A stretch of DNA of 64,000 nt from Bombella sp. ESL0385 (GTDB lineage Bacteria > Pseudomonadota > Alphaproteobacteria > Acetobacterales > Acetobacteraceae). The stretch is taken from contig NZ_WNIJ01000004.1 of NCBI RefSeq assembly GCF_009725755.1, positions 1 to 64,000 of the forward strand, read 5' to 3'. The notes beneath the pieces were generated by a model. The model saw only the letters and a list, made by a program, of their open reading frames with translations. It was not told the DNA's origin and did no database searches. A program made the position numbers and the translations under genes. Positions 53,484-63,600 of this stretch are shown here, piece by piece; position 1 is the stretch's first letter, and each line of letters opens with the position of its first letter.

Positions 53484-53533
53484 GAGGGCACACCCCTCTC
53501 CCCTCTATCGGGGCCAAAAGGGAGGATAGGACC

Positions 53534-54520
53534 ATGACAAACCCGGTGACAGAAACCACCCCTACAGCCACGACCCGCCCGCAGGATGTGCCAGACCTGA
53601 CGGTTGCCCATGCGATTACGCCCTTCCATCTCGGCCATGTGCCTGTTCGGGGGCGATTAATTACGCTTGGGCCATTGGCTGATGCCATCCTCTCCCGCCA
53701 TGATGAACTTCCAGAGCCTGTGCGCGCCCTTGGGGGCCAGGCCCTTGCCTTGGTAGCGGCTATGGCAACGGCTTTAAAGTTTAAAGGCTCCTTCTCCCTA
53801 CAAGTTAAAGGCGATGGACCGGTCTCGCTCTTTCTGGCCGATTGCACCGATACAGGGGCGTTGCGCTTTACCGCCCGCATGGCAGAGGACTACACCACCC
53901 CCCTGCCTGAAACCGCTCCGGGCTTGCTTGGCAAGGGGTATCTGGCCTTTACAGTGGACCAAGGGCCAGAGACGGAGCGTTATCAAGGGATTGTTGGGCT
54001 AGAGGGTAAAGACCTCGCCGCCATGGCGACGCACTACTTTCAAACCAGTGAGCAACATGATTGTGCCATCCAACTTTTCTCCCGCTTAACAGAGAGCGGG
54101 TGGCAAGCGGGGGCGTTGGTGTTAGAGCGTCTGCCCGATAGCGACCCCGTTGCCGGTAATGATGACCAGCAACATTCCGAGGCGACCATCCAAGACCTCT
54201 GGGAGACGGCTTGCACCTTTGCTCATACCCTAAAAGCGGATGAATTATTCGACCCTGCTCTTTCAGCCTCTACCCTTATCACAAGGCTCTTTGGCACATT
54301 GGGGGTAGAGCTTGCCCCGGCGAGGCCGCTCTCCTTTGGGTGCCGCTGTAGCCGTGCCCGCCTGCAAGGGGTGTTAGAGCGTTTCAGCACGGATGACCTT
54401 GACCATATGGCCCAAGATGGGGTGATTTCTATGGAATGCCATTTCTGCAACACGGCCTTCACCTTCCCTCGTGATAGCCTTACGCATCATACAAACACAC
54501 TCTCTGCCGAGACGCCATGA
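53534..54520 (+). CDS. hslO: Redox-regulated holdase Hsp33
   Basis: Hsp33 is switched on by oxidation and heat: zinc-bound cysteines form disulfides and the protein holds unfolding clients. The 328-residue product has the four zinc ligands as Cys270-x-Cys272 and Cys302-x2-Cys305 with 29 residues between the pairs. The N-terminal body reads VRGRLITLGPLADAIL and LGGQALALVAAMATALKFKG. GGGAGGATAGGACC precedes the ATG. The argD-argF-hslO order is common in alphaproteobacteria. Its stop overlaps the next start (ATGA). Confidence 0.96.
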   Translation: MTNPVTETTPTATTRPQDVPDLTVAHAITPFHLGHVPVRGRLITLGPLADAILSRHDELPEPVRALGGQALALVAAMATALKFKGSFSLQVKGDGPVSLFLADCTDTGALRFTARMAEDYTTPLPETAPGLLGKGYLAFTVDQGPETERYQGIVGLEGKDLAAMATHYFQTSEQHDCAIQLFSRLTESGWQAGALVLERLPDSDPVAGNDDQQHSEATIQDLWETACTFAHTLKADELFDPALSASTLITRLFGTLGVELAPARPLSFGCRCSRARLQGVLERFSTDDLDHMAQDGVISMECHFCNTAFTFPRDSLTHHTNTLSAETP

Positions 54521-55581
54521 CGGCAGCACACCCCGCAGAACTCCACAGCCGGGGACAATCCCTCACGCGGCTTTATCCCGGCTGGGAGAGGGGGGAACGC
54601 CTCTCCGGCCCTGCGGGTGTGGATGCTCTAATTCTACATCACCCTAAAACAGGGCAAGAGGCGTGCTGGTGGCTCTCCCCTGATAATGAGCTCTTAGCCT
54701 GCCATGCCCTTGCCCTGCGCGGCACATGGCGGGATACGCTCATCAAAACATTGGACCCCACTTTACAAACCATCAGCGCAAGTTTGCTGGATGGCACAGC
54801 CCCTCTGCCCACAGAGGAAGCCTTACAAAACGAGACACTTGCCCTGCTCCGCACATTGCCTGCAACAGGACGGCTACAGCTCGTCACGCTCTGGTTCCAA
54901 ACCATGCGCGCGGCTCTGCATGTTATTCCCCCTGCAACGCTTTTAGAGCATGATGAGGAAAGCCCTTTCTCTAAAGACCTCCTCCAAAAGCTCCTCCGCA
55001 CACGCCCAGCGGGGCCGCATAGTTTAGCATGCTCCCCTTTTCATGGGGGGATTATCCGCACAAATCTCACTATGATATTGGAGCAAGCTGTTGCATGCCG
55101 ATTTACAGATGACAAAGAGGGCCTAACTTTCTACCTCTTTTGGCCCAATCAAGATGCCGATGAAAGCCCTGTTAAAGACGCCCCCCCTATTCTTTACCTC
55201 CCTCATGCCTCTCTTTTGGTGGGGGATAGCACGCTTACACCCCTTGTCCCGGCTTTTTTACTCTCATGGTTTATCGGAACACCACAATGCGTTGAGGACC
55301 TCAAACAGGCCCGGCCCTTCACGTTAGAGGATTATGGTGTCGGCCATGCTTCTGCCTTATGGGATAATAGCGTCTCTAGCCCAAAGAAGGCTGGACAAAT
55401 CGCCTCTAGCTTTCCATTCTCATCCCTATTATGGGAACAATCTGCTCTCTTGCGGCCTCTATCGCCCTTAGAGGATACAGTGCCGGGTGACGTAACGCCC
55501 ACACCCGCTAGAAAACAGACAAAGAAACCCTATCAGCCTCGTAAGAAGAAACGTAAAAAAGGACGCAAACGCCGGTCATGA
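54517..55581 (+). CDS. Uncharacterised protein with a Lys/Arg-rich tail, coupled to hslO
   Basis: A 354-residue soluble protein with no signal peptide or membrane span. The body is mixed alpha/beta with segments such as LTRLYPGWERGERLSGPAGVDAL, ACWWLSPDNELLACHALALRGTW and FYLFWPNQDADESP. The last 30 residues are strongly basic (KQTKKPYQPRKKKRKKGRKR), which suggests binding to nucleic acid, ribosome or acidic membrane. It overlaps hslO by four bases upstream and the lipoprotein gene by four downstream, so all three are translationally coupled. I recognise no domain; a link to oxidative protein damage is inferred only from position. Confidence 0.75.
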   Translation: MTAAHPAELHSRGQSLTRLYPGWERGERLSGPAGVDALILHHPKTGQEACWWLSPDNELLACHALALRGTWRDTLIKTLDPTLQTISASLLDGTAPLPTEEALQNETLALLRTLPATGRLQLVTLWFQTMRAALHVIPPATLLEHDEESPFSKDLLQKLLRTRPAGPHSLACSPFHGGIIRTNLTMILEQAVACRFTDDKEGLTFYLFWPNQDADESPVKDAPPILYLPHASLLVGDSTLTPLVPAFLLSWFIGTPQCVEDLKQARPFTLEDYGVGHASALWDNSVSSPKKAGQIASSFPFSSLLWEQSALLRPLSPLEDTVPGDVTPTPARKQTKKPYQPRKKKRKKGRKRRS

Positions 55582-56339
55582 CCATAAAACGCTTTACCCC
55601 TCTCATGCGCTTCTGGCCGTGCATGGCCCTCCTTTGCGGGCTGGCCTTTTTATCAGGCTGTGCCTCTGATGATGGCCATGAGACCTTCCCAAAAACAGAT
55701 TATAGCTACCTACCGCCGCTGAATCTGAATGTCGGCCAAATCGCCATCAATAATCAAGTCCAGCCGGGTTATGATGATTTAACAGAACGTAGCCCTGATG
55801 ACCCCGCTCAGGACCTGCAGCTCATGGCGCATCAAAGATTACACACAACGGGAACCTCCGGCACGGCGCAATTTATCGTCACCCAAGCTGAGATGACAAA
55901 ATCCCATCACAGCTTCAGCGGGACTTATGGCGTAAAGCTTACGGTGGATGACCCAACCCATCAACGCCACGGCTTCATCACCGCACGCGTCCATCGCACC
56001 ATTGAGGCCTCCCACTCTTATAGTCTGGAGCGCAACCTCCATACACTCAACGCAGCCCTTATGGATGATATGAATGTCGAGCTGGAATACCAAATCCGCA
56101 ATCATCTTGCCTCTTGGTTGACTGACGCCACCGGCACGCCACTAAGTGCTACTACCGTCCAAAGCCAAGACCTCTCTAGTACAGAACTCCCCGCGTTGGA
56201 GGGCAGCACACAACAACATGCCCCCCTCAACAACACGGTTCCCTCTGCTCCTCACCCCACCTCTACAACATATGAGAGCACAACACCGACAAAGCTCCAT
56301 TCCCCACCGCCGGGTGTTCTCTCCCTACCACAACATTAA
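55578..56339 (+). CDS. Lipoprotein of unknown function
   Basis: A 253-residue secreted protein with lipobox LAFLSGC (Cys28). The mature part begins ASDDGHETFPKTDYSYLPPLNLNVG and holds a central beta-rich region (about 85-165), with GTAQFIVTQAEMTKSHHSF and KLTVDDPTHQRHGFITARVHRTIEA. A low-complexity Ser/Thr/Pro-rich tail follows. The central region suggests a lipoprotein binding domain, but I cannot name a family. It is coupled to the preceding unknown gene by ATGA and ends the argD operon. Confidence 0.72.
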   Translation: MTIKRFTPLMRFWPCMALLCGLAFLSGCASDDGHETFPKTDYSYLPPLNLNVGQIAINNQVQPGYDDLTERSPDDPAQDLQLMAHQRLHTTGTSGTAQFIVTQAEMTKSHHSFSGTYGVKLTVDDPTHQRHGFITARVHRTIEASHSYSLERNLHTLNAALMDDMNVELEYQIRNHLASWLTDATGTPLSATTVQSQDLSSTELPALEGSTQQHAPLNNTVPSAPHPTSTTYESTTPTKLHSPPPGVLSLPQH

Positions 56340-56355
56340 ACCTACCTCCTCGCTA

Positions 56356-56413
56356 TAAGGTGAGTACATGACAGCAGATTCACTTGTCTTCTGCGAAGAT
56401 TTTGCTCACCTTA
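56356..56413. promoter_or_regulatory. Nested hairpin upstream of the FAD dehydrogenase operon
   Basis: Outer arms taaggtgag (56356-56364) and ctcacctta (56405-56413) are perfect 9-bp complements. Inside them gcaga (56374-56378) and tctgc (56390-56394) pair as well. The structure lies between the lipoprotein gene and the dehydrogenase small subunit, 46 bases ahead of the latter. There is no T-run. An operator or a leader RNA structure is likelier than a terminator. Confidence 0.5.
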
Positions 56414-56459
56414 CCGCAGCTTTAACCATCTTTTCATCTCCTCAGGTCCGCCCCACGCG

Positions 56460-57242
56460 ATGACATCATCCCCCTCTCACTCCACTGCCCCATCCCGTAC
56501 TACATTATCGAGGCGGGGATTTATGAGGGGGACTAGTGCGCTTTCTGGCTCATCATTACTAAGCCATACAGCCCAAGCCCATGCTGATTTAGAGCCCCAA
56601 CAAACCAAAGAGGCGGAGAATGACCCCGCCCATTATGTGCCGCATTTCTTCACAGCGGAGGAATATCGCTTTCTCTGTTATGCGTGTGAGCGGCTTTTCC
56701 CAGAAGATGAAAACGGACCCGGAGCAGTCGCCCTAGCTGTGCCGCGTTTTATTGATAAACAAATGCAAACCCCTTACGGACAAGGGGACCTCTGGTACCT
56801 CAACCCTCCATTTGTCAATGGTCCCCCAGAACTTGGCTACCAACTTCCCTACAGCCCGCAAGAGCTGTATCGCCGTACGATCGAACCTATTAATACCCAT
56901 TGTTTGATGACCTATAACGCCCTCTTTGCAGACCTCTCCACCGCACAGCAGGATGAGGTTCTTCATAAGCTTGAGGACGGCGTCTTGCAGTTTAATGATA
57001 TTCCCGGGGCTGTCTTTTTTGAGCAATTACGCACCAATACGTTAGAAGGTGCCTTTGCCGACCCCCTCTATGGCGGTAATGACGCTATGGGAGGATGGAA
57101 GATGATGGGCTTCCCCGGTGCGCGGGCCGATTTTATGGATTGGGTCAACCAGCAAGGGGCCCCTTATCCGCTTGGCCCTGTTGGTATGCCCCCTAATGTT
57201 GCCCCCTATGGCCCTGATGCGCTTCATGATGAGGAAGATTAA
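56460..57242 (+). CDS. FAD dehydrogenase small (gamma) subunit, Tat-exported
   Basis: The small subunit of a membrane-bound sugar or sugar-acid dehydrogenase of the gluconate 2-dehydrogenase subunit 3 family. The 260-residue precursor has a twin-arginine signal SRRGFMRG followed by a hydrophobic stretch and an AQAHA-type cleavage region near residue 41. The mature part has HYVPHFFTAEEYRFLCYACERLFPEDENGPGA and MGGWKMMGFPGAR, typical of the family. The subunit carries the cofactor-bearing large subunit through the Tat system. Gene order small-large-cytochrome matches gnd, kgd and sld operons; the substrate could be gluconate, 2-ketogluconate or sorbitol. Confidence 0.87.
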   Translation: MTSSPSHSTAPSRTTLSRRGFMRGTSALSGSSLLSHTAQAHADLEPQQTKEAENDPAHYVPHFFTAEEYRFLCYACERLFPEDENGPGAVALAVPRFIDKQMQTPYGQGDLWYLNPPFVNGPPELGYQLPYSPQELYRRTIEPINTHCLMTYNALFADLSTAQQDEVLHKLEDGVLQFNDIPGAVFFEQLRTNTLEGAFADPLYGGNDAMGGWKMMGFPGARADFMDWVNQQGAPYPLGPVGMPPNVAPYGPDALHDEED

Positions 57243-57248
57243 CCACGC

Positions 57249-59042
57249 ATGACAGACCACGTTACACCGCCTAAAAAGCCAGATGTTCTCATCATCGGGG
57301 CTGGCTGGGCTGGCAGCATCATGGCAAAAGAGCTAACCGAGGCTGGCCTGCATGTTACCATGCTGGAGCGCGGACATGACCATAGCACGGCCGTAGAGGG
57401 CGCGTATCCTGAATCGATTGATGAATTACGCGGGGCGATACGCAAGCGTCTCTTCCAAAAACTCGCACGTACCTCTCTGACCATTCGCAACCGTCCCGAC
57501 CAAACAGCCCTTCCCTACCGCCAACTTGCCGCCTTTCTTCCCGGCGAGGGCGTAGGCGGGGCCGGGCTGCATTGGTCAGGCTGTCACTTCCGCACCACAG
57601 AGGATGAACTGCGCCTCCGTAGCGTAACACAAGAGCGATATGGGCGTCGTTTCATCCCTCACGATATGCATTTACAAGATTACGGGGTGAGCTATCAGGA
57701 GCTAGAACCCTTCTTCGATAAAGCCGAGAAAGTCTTCGGCACAGCGGGCGATGCCGCCTCAGTACAGGGAATCCCTACAGGGCGAGGGAATATATTCGCC
57801 CCTGATCGTTCCGCTCATTTCCCGCTGCCGCCGCTGGCTGATACTTTCTCCGCCAGCCTGTTCCGCAGAGCTGCAACCGAGGCCGGGTATCACCCTTACA
57901 GCATGCCTGCCGCTAATGCCTCCCAGCCTTACACCAACCCATATGGCTGCCAGATGGGGCCGTGCAATTTTTGCGGTTATTGCAGCGGTTATGATTGTTA
58001 TCTCTATTCCAAAGCGTCCCCGAATGTGAACATCCTCCCCGCCCTGCGGCAGGATAAACGCTTCACCCTCATCACACAGGCGCAAGTGTTGGAAATCCTC
58101 TTAGATGATGACCGCAAGACCGCCACAGGCGTACGGTATATTGACCTCACAACACAATCCGAACAGACAATGCAGGCTGACCTCGTCATACTGAGTGCCT
58201 TCCAGCTCCATAATGTTCATCTCATGCTCACCTCAGGCATTGGCCAACCTTATGACCCAGTAACGCAAACGGGGGTGATTGGCCGTAACTTCACCTATCA
58301 AACCATTACCTCCTCCCGCGTTTGGCTACCTAAAACGCACTTTACCAACCAATTTGTTGGTGCTGGCGGCGGGGGTGTTGCCATTGATGACATCAACCAT
58401 CCCGGCCTAGACCGTGGGAAAGCAGGCTTTATTGGTGGCTCACCCATTTGGGTAAACCAAGCAGGGACAAAACCCATCAATGCCGCCCTTAGCAGTGGTG
58501 GCAAGGGCGCACCCCGCTGGGGACACGCCTATAAAACAGCCATGATTGACCAATATCGCCACTCTCTCAGTATTGATGCCCATGGCAGCAATATGGCTTA
58601 TCGCGATGTGTATTTGGACCTCGACCCCACATGGCGCAACGCCTATGGCCAACCCATGTTACGCATGACCTTCACATGGAAGGAGAACGACATCCGCATG
58701 AATCAATATGCCGTCCAGCATATTGGTCAGATCGCCAAAGCCATGGGGGCCACTAAGATTGCCCTCAATAGCCTCCAACATGGCCAGAACTTTGATAGCC
58801 GCCTCTACCAAACCACGCACCTTAATGGTGGGGTTATCATGGGGGAAAACCCCAAAACCAGTGCGGTGAACCGTTATCTACAAAGTTGGGATGTCTCTAA
58901 TCTCTTTGTCATTGGCTCTAGCGCATTTCCCCAAGGGTTAGGCTATAACCCTACCGGGCTGGTGGCCGCGCTGGCTTATTGGTCGGCTTACCATATCCGC
59001 CATACTTACCTCCGTAACCCCGGCCCTATGGTAACCGCATGA
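57249..59042 (+). CDS. FAD dehydrogenase large (alpha) subunit, GMC family
   Basis: The catalytic flavoprotein, 597 residues. The FAD-binding Rossmann motif is VLIIGAGWAGSIMAKELTEAG near the N terminus and the GMC C-terminal motif is GSSAFPQGLGYNPTGLVAALAYWSAY. A cysteine cluster, Cys234, Cys239, Cys242, Cys245 and Cys250 (PYGCQMGPCNFCGYCSGYDC), matches the Fe-S-binding region of bacterial FAD glucose and fructose dehydrogenases, and could relay electrons from FAD to the cytochrome subunit. There is no signal peptide of its own; export is expected with the Tat-tagged small subunit. It starts six bases after the small-subunit gene. Gluconate is the likeliest substrate class but not proven. Confidence 0.9.
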   Translation: MTDHVTPPKKPDVLIIGAGWAGSIMAKELTEAGLHVTMLERGHDHSTAVEGAYPESIDELRGAIRKRLFQKLARTSLTIRNRPDQTALPYRQLAAFLPGEGVGGAGLHWSGCHFRTTEDELRLRSVTQERYGRRFIPHDMHLQDYGVSYQELEPFFDKAEKVFGTAGDAASVQGIPTGRGNIFAPDRSAHFPLPPLADTFSASLFRRAATEAGYHPYSMPAANASQPYTNPYGCQMGPCNFCGYCSGYDCYLYSKASPNVNILPALRQDKRFTLITQAQVLEILLDDDRKTATGVRYIDLTTQSEQTMQADLVILSAFQLHNVHLMLTSGIGQPYDPVTQTGVIGRNFTYQTITSSRVWLPKTHFTNQFVGAGGGGVAIDDINHPGLDRGKAGFIGGSPIWVNQAGTKPINAALSSGGKGAPRWGHAYKTAMIDQYRHSLSIDAHGSNMAYRDVYLDLDPTWRNAYGQPMLRMTFTWKENDIRMNQYAVQHIGQIAKAMGATKIALNSLQHGQNFDSRLYQTTHLNGGVIMGENPKTSAVNRYLQSWDVSNLFVIGSSAFPQGLGYNPTGLVAALAYWSAYHIRHTYLRNPGPMVTA

Positions 59043-60382
59043 CCCACATCTCCCGCGCTTCCTTTTATGCGGCCCTTTATGCAGCATTAGGGCTGCTTGC
59101 CATTTTTTCCTCCCCCCTCACCATAGCTCGAGCAGACACCCCCATACCGTCTGCTTTGCTAGAGGAAGGCCATTATCAAGCTATCCTCGGCGATTGCGCT
59201 GCCTGCCATACAGCACCGGGCCGCCCTGATTATAGCGGGGGCTTACCCTTTGAGCTGCCCATCGGCACGATTTATTCAACCAATATTTCGCCAGATCCTG
59301 TTCATGGCATTGGCCGCTATAGCGAGGCAGAGTTTGCCCGCGCTGTCCGGCTTGGGGTGCGTAAAGATGGCTCCACACTTTATCCCGCTATGCCGTACCC
59401 CTCCTATGCGCGGCTAAGTGATGCGGATATCCACGCGCTTTATGTTTATTTTCAACATGGTGTGGCCCCTCAAGCGGTAGCTCCGCCAGAGAATAAAATT
59501 AAGTGGCCGCTCTCTATGCGTTGGCCACTACGCGTTTGGCGGTGGCTCTTTGCCCCTAGCATTCGCTATGCCCAGCAACGCACCAATAGCCAATTCACTG
59601 ACCCAACCTTGGCACGAGGGGCCTATCTTGTCGAAGGGCCGGGCCATTGCGGGGCCTGCCATACACCACGCGGCATCGCACTGAATGAAAAGGCCCAAAC
59701 AGCCCAAGATGGCCCGCTCTTTCTCTCCGGCGGTGGGGTTGTAGAACAATGGGTTGTCCCCTCCCTGCGGCAAGAAAATCGCACCGGCCTAGGCCGTTGG
59801 AGTGAGCAAGATATTGTGGACTTCCTCCGTACTGGTCGCGCTCGCCCCGGTGCCAGCTTCGGAGGCATGACGCCTGTTATCATCCACAGCACCTACGCAT
59901 TTACAGATAACGACCTCCACGCGATTGCGCGCTATTTACGCACACTAAGCCCCGCCCGCCCAGAAGCCCCTTGGGTTTATGACCCAAGCACGGCAGACGC
60001 CCTACGCCGGGGTGATATCACCCAACCTGGCGCACAAACTTATCTGGACCGCTGCGCAGCTTGCCATCGCAGCGATGGGGCTGGTTATGGCACGGTCTTT
60101 CCCCCTCTAGCAGGAAACCCTGTCGTGATGACGGATAATCCCACCTCGCTCATCCATATCATCCTCGCGGGCGAGACAATGCACCCCCTCCCTACCGCGC
60201 CCTCTGCCTTTACGATGCCCGCTTTTGGCGATACACTCTCTGACAAAGAGGTCGCAGAACTTATAAGCTTCATCCGCCATAGTTGGGGCAATCACAGCAG
60301 CAGCGTTAGTGAAAGCGAAGTACGACGACTCCGCCAGCATCTGGCTCATCCCACTACATCGCCGACCCTACCGAAGAACTAA
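59039..60382 (+). CDS. Tri-haem cytochrome c subunit of the FAD dehydrogenase
   Basis: A 447-residue periplasmic cytochrome. The signal peptide ends near TIARADTP. Three CxxCH haem sites are visible: CAACH at 53-57, CGACH in GPGHCGACHTPRG, and CAACH in RCAACHRSDGAGYG, each with a plausible downstream Met ligand. It takes electrons from the flavoprotein and passes them to ubiquinone, anchoring the complex to the outer face of the inner membrane. The ATG overlaps the large-subunit stop (ATGA). It closes the three-gene operon. Confidence 0.93.
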   Translation: MTHISRASFYAALYAALGLLAIFSSPLTIARADTPIPSALLEEGHYQAILGDCAACHTAPGRPDYSGGLPFELPIGTIYSTNISPDPVHGIGRYSEAEFARAVRLGVRKDGSTLYPAMPYPSYARLSDADIHALYVYFQHGVAPQAVAPPENKIKWPLSMRWPLRVWRWLFAPSIRYAQQRTNSQFTDPTLARGAYLVEGPGHCGACHTPRGIALNEKAQTAQDGPLFLSGGGVVEQWVVPSLRQENRTGLGRWSEQDIVDFLRTGRARPGASFGGMTPVIIHSTYAFTDNDLHAIARYLRTLSPARPEAPWVYDPSTADALRRGDITQPGAQTYLDRCAACHRSDGAGYGTVFPPLAGNPVVMTDNPTSLIHIILAGETMHPLPTAPSAFTMPAFGDTLSDKEVAELISFIRHSWGNHSSSVSESEVRRLRQHLAHPTTSPTLPKN

Positions 60383-60462
60383 AGCAATCAGCCTTCCTTT
60401 TAGGTGAAATTCTTGTAATATAAACTCATAAAACTACGCTTTATCTGTAGAGGATATGTGAA

Positions 60463-60534
60463 ATGGAAGGAGCTATCTTCTCTCATTTTATTCCCTATAC
60501 CCCCGGCTTACAAAACCGTCATAAACTTGACTAA
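60463..60534 (+). CDS. Possible 23-codon reading frame upstream of the RND permease
   Basis: The frame reads MEGAIFSHFIPYTPGLQNRH and three more residues. GAGG lies nine bases ahead of the ATG, a good ribosome site for so short a frame. It sits 90 bases before the efflux permease gene and could be a leader peptide, or may be chance. Confidence 0.2.
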   Translation: MEGAIFSHFIPYTPGLQNRHKLD

Positions 60535-60623
60535 AACAGTATTTAATACGCCGCTCCGTCATTTTTGTTTAAATTAAGACTAACACTCTTTTGCCTCTGC
60601 AATAACAGGAAACCACCTGCATC

Positions 60624-63600
60624 ATGAATGCCATTGTCATCACCGCGCTCAAGCGGCCTCTGACCTTTGTGGTCTTGTCGATCTTGATTGTGATGTTTGG
60701 GGTAATGTCTGTTTTTAAAACACCAACAGACGTCTTCCCTAATATCAAAATCCCGGTCGTCTCAGCGGTATGGACCTATGGTGGGATGCTGCCAGAAGAG
60801 TTTGCTGGCCGCATCATCTATAATTACGAACTTATGGTGACCTCTACCGTAGAGGGCATCGAGCATATGGAGTCCAACTCCTATTACGGGCGCGGGATTG
60901 TCACCATCTTCTTCCAACCCGGGACGGAGATTGGCGAAGCAGAGGCAGAAGTAACCGCAATCTCTCAAACAGTCATCAAGCAGCTGCCGGTGAATATCCC
61001 AGCCCCGATGATTATGCGGCTGGATGCCTCCTCTGTCCCCGTGATTTCGCTGCAAATTACCTCCGACAAGCAAACACCATCCGACCTTTATAAATTAGCG
61101 ATGATTCGCGTCCGGCCCCTTCTCGTCACGGTAGAGGGCGCGGTGGTACCGCACCCTTATGGCGGGATGGATAGTTTTGTGATGGTCACGCTGAATCAAG
61201 ACCAGCTCCGCGCTCATCACCTCTCAGCGATGGATGTGCAAAATGCCATGCATAATCAAAACATCGTCCTCCCCGCTGGTGACCAAAAGATTGATGCTGT
61301 GGATTGGATGGTCCAAACCAACGCCACCCCTAAGAGCATGAAGGCTATCGGCAATATCCCCGTCAAACGCGTAGGCAATGCCGTCATTTACGTGCATGAT
61401 GTAGCCGATGTGTATCGCGGCGGGCATCCACAAACCAACCTTGTGCTGGTCAAAGGCCGACAAGGCGTTGAGGTTGTCGTCATGAAAAGTGGTGAGGCTT
61501 CCACGCTAGATGTCGTGGATGGTGTGAAAAAAGCCCTCCCCCGCCTACGGGCCGTCTTACCAGATGATGTCAATGTCAGCATCCTCACAGACGCCTCCAT
61601 CTTCGTGAAAGACGCGATTAAAGATGTGGTGCGGGAGATGGTCACAGCGGCCTTCCTGACCGGGATTGTGGTGCTGCTCTTCCTTGGCTCGTGGCGGTCC
61701 ACCGTCATTATTGCCACCTCTATCCCGCTGGCCATTCTCTGCTCTGTCATCGGGCTAAGCTGGGCTGGTGAATCCATCAATGTCATGACCCTTGGCGGGC
61801 TGGCTCTCGCTGTTGGTATCCTCGTTGATGATGCCACGGTGATGATTGAAAATATCGATACCCATCTTGAGATGGGTAAAGAGCTTGAGCCTGCTATTAT
61901 TGATGCAGCGAATCAAATTGTCACAGCGACCTTTGTTTCCACCACCTGCATCTGCATTGTGTGGCTCCCTCTCTTTGAGCTTGGAGGGGTAGCGGGGTAT
62001 CTCTTCCGCCCCATGGCAGAAGCGATCATCTTTGCGATGATTGCCTCTTTTATCCTCTCCCGGACACTCGTCCCCACCATGGCGAAATATCTGCTCGCTA
62101 ATCATAACCATGGCCATGATATTCCAGATAAAGAGCAGCATATTGCCGATAGCAACGCCGCTGCTATAGCCGCAGGCCACCCTGCCCAACGTGGAGATGG
62201 GACAGATAGCCATAACCGTTCCGCTCCCCTACCAGCACGCAGCGGCTTTATGGGAGCTTGTATCCGCTTCCAACAAAGCTTTGAGGAAAAGTTCAATCTC
62301 TTTCGCGATAGCTATTACGCTCTCCTCGTCCGCTGTGTGGAGCAACGTAAGCTCTTTGTCGGGGTGTTCTTAGGGCTTTCTGTCCTCTCTTTGGGGCTCT
62401 ACCTCACTGCGGGACGGGACTTCTTCCCGGAGACAAAATCCAACGCTCTACAAATGCATATGCGTGCCCCACTAGGCACACGTATTGAGGTTGCAGGGCG
62501 TATCGCTGCCCTCGTCTCTGACCGTATCGAGCGTGACCTCCCCGGCCAAGTGGAAGAAATTGTCAGTAATTGCGGCCTGCCAGAAGGGGCGCATAATCAG
62601 GCCTTTATCCCAACACCTACCATCGGCACGCAAGATTGCGACCTGACCATCGCCCTCAAAAATGAGGCCTCCCCGGTATGGGATTATCGTGCCCTACTGC
62701 GTAAAGACCTCTCCGCGCAATTCCCCGGTACGGTCTTTACCTTCCAACCAGCGGACCTGACAGCCAAAATCCTCAATTTTGGCTCCCCCGCGCCGATTGA
62801 TATTCAAATTAACGGGCCAGATATTGCCGATAATTACGACTATGCGCGTAAAATCATCGCCCGCTTACGTCATATTCCCGGCACGGCGGATGTGGTCATC
62901 CAGCAAACGATGAAAACACCCACCTTGATGATTCGTGGTAACCGGACCTTCAGTATGGCCACCGGCCTCACCGAGGCCGACCTCGCCAATAACCAGCTTA
63001 TGACACTCTCCGGCTCCAGCACGGTGGACCCGCAATTCTGGCTCGACCCCAGTAATGATGTCACCTTCCCGCTCAATACCTACGTCTCTCAAGACCAGCT
63101 CACCCATTTGAGCGACCTGCTGACCATCCCCGTCGATAAAGGCGATGGCAACCCAACCGGGACGGGGGACCAGTTGCTCGGCAGCATCAGCACTGTTGTG
63201 CCAACAGGCACACCGGGCGAGGTCTCACATTTTAACTCCATGCCCGAAGTTGATATTTACGTCTCGACCGAAGGGCGCGACCTTGGGGCTGTGCTGGCAG
63301 ATGTTAAGCAGGTCATCGCCGATACCAAGCCCCTCCTGCCCAAAACGGCTGCAACAGACATCCACGGGGCAGCGGTGACGATGTATAGTGCTTATAGCCA
63401 ACTCGTCCTCGGACTGATGGTCTCCATCGTGCTGATTTATCTGCTCATTGTCGTGAACTTCCAATCTTGGACGGACCCTTTCATCATCATCACCGCCCTA
63501 CCCGGCGCGTTAGCGGGGATTGCATGGGCCTTATTCCTCACCGGGACACGCCTCTCCGTCCCGGCTCTGACGGGGGCCATTATGTGCATGGGGACAGCAA

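Noticed and set aside
53482-53500. GAGAGGG/CCCTCTC hairpin at the argF stop as a terminator
   Set aside because: It lacks a T-run and hslO follows with its own good ribosome site; at most a weak pause site.
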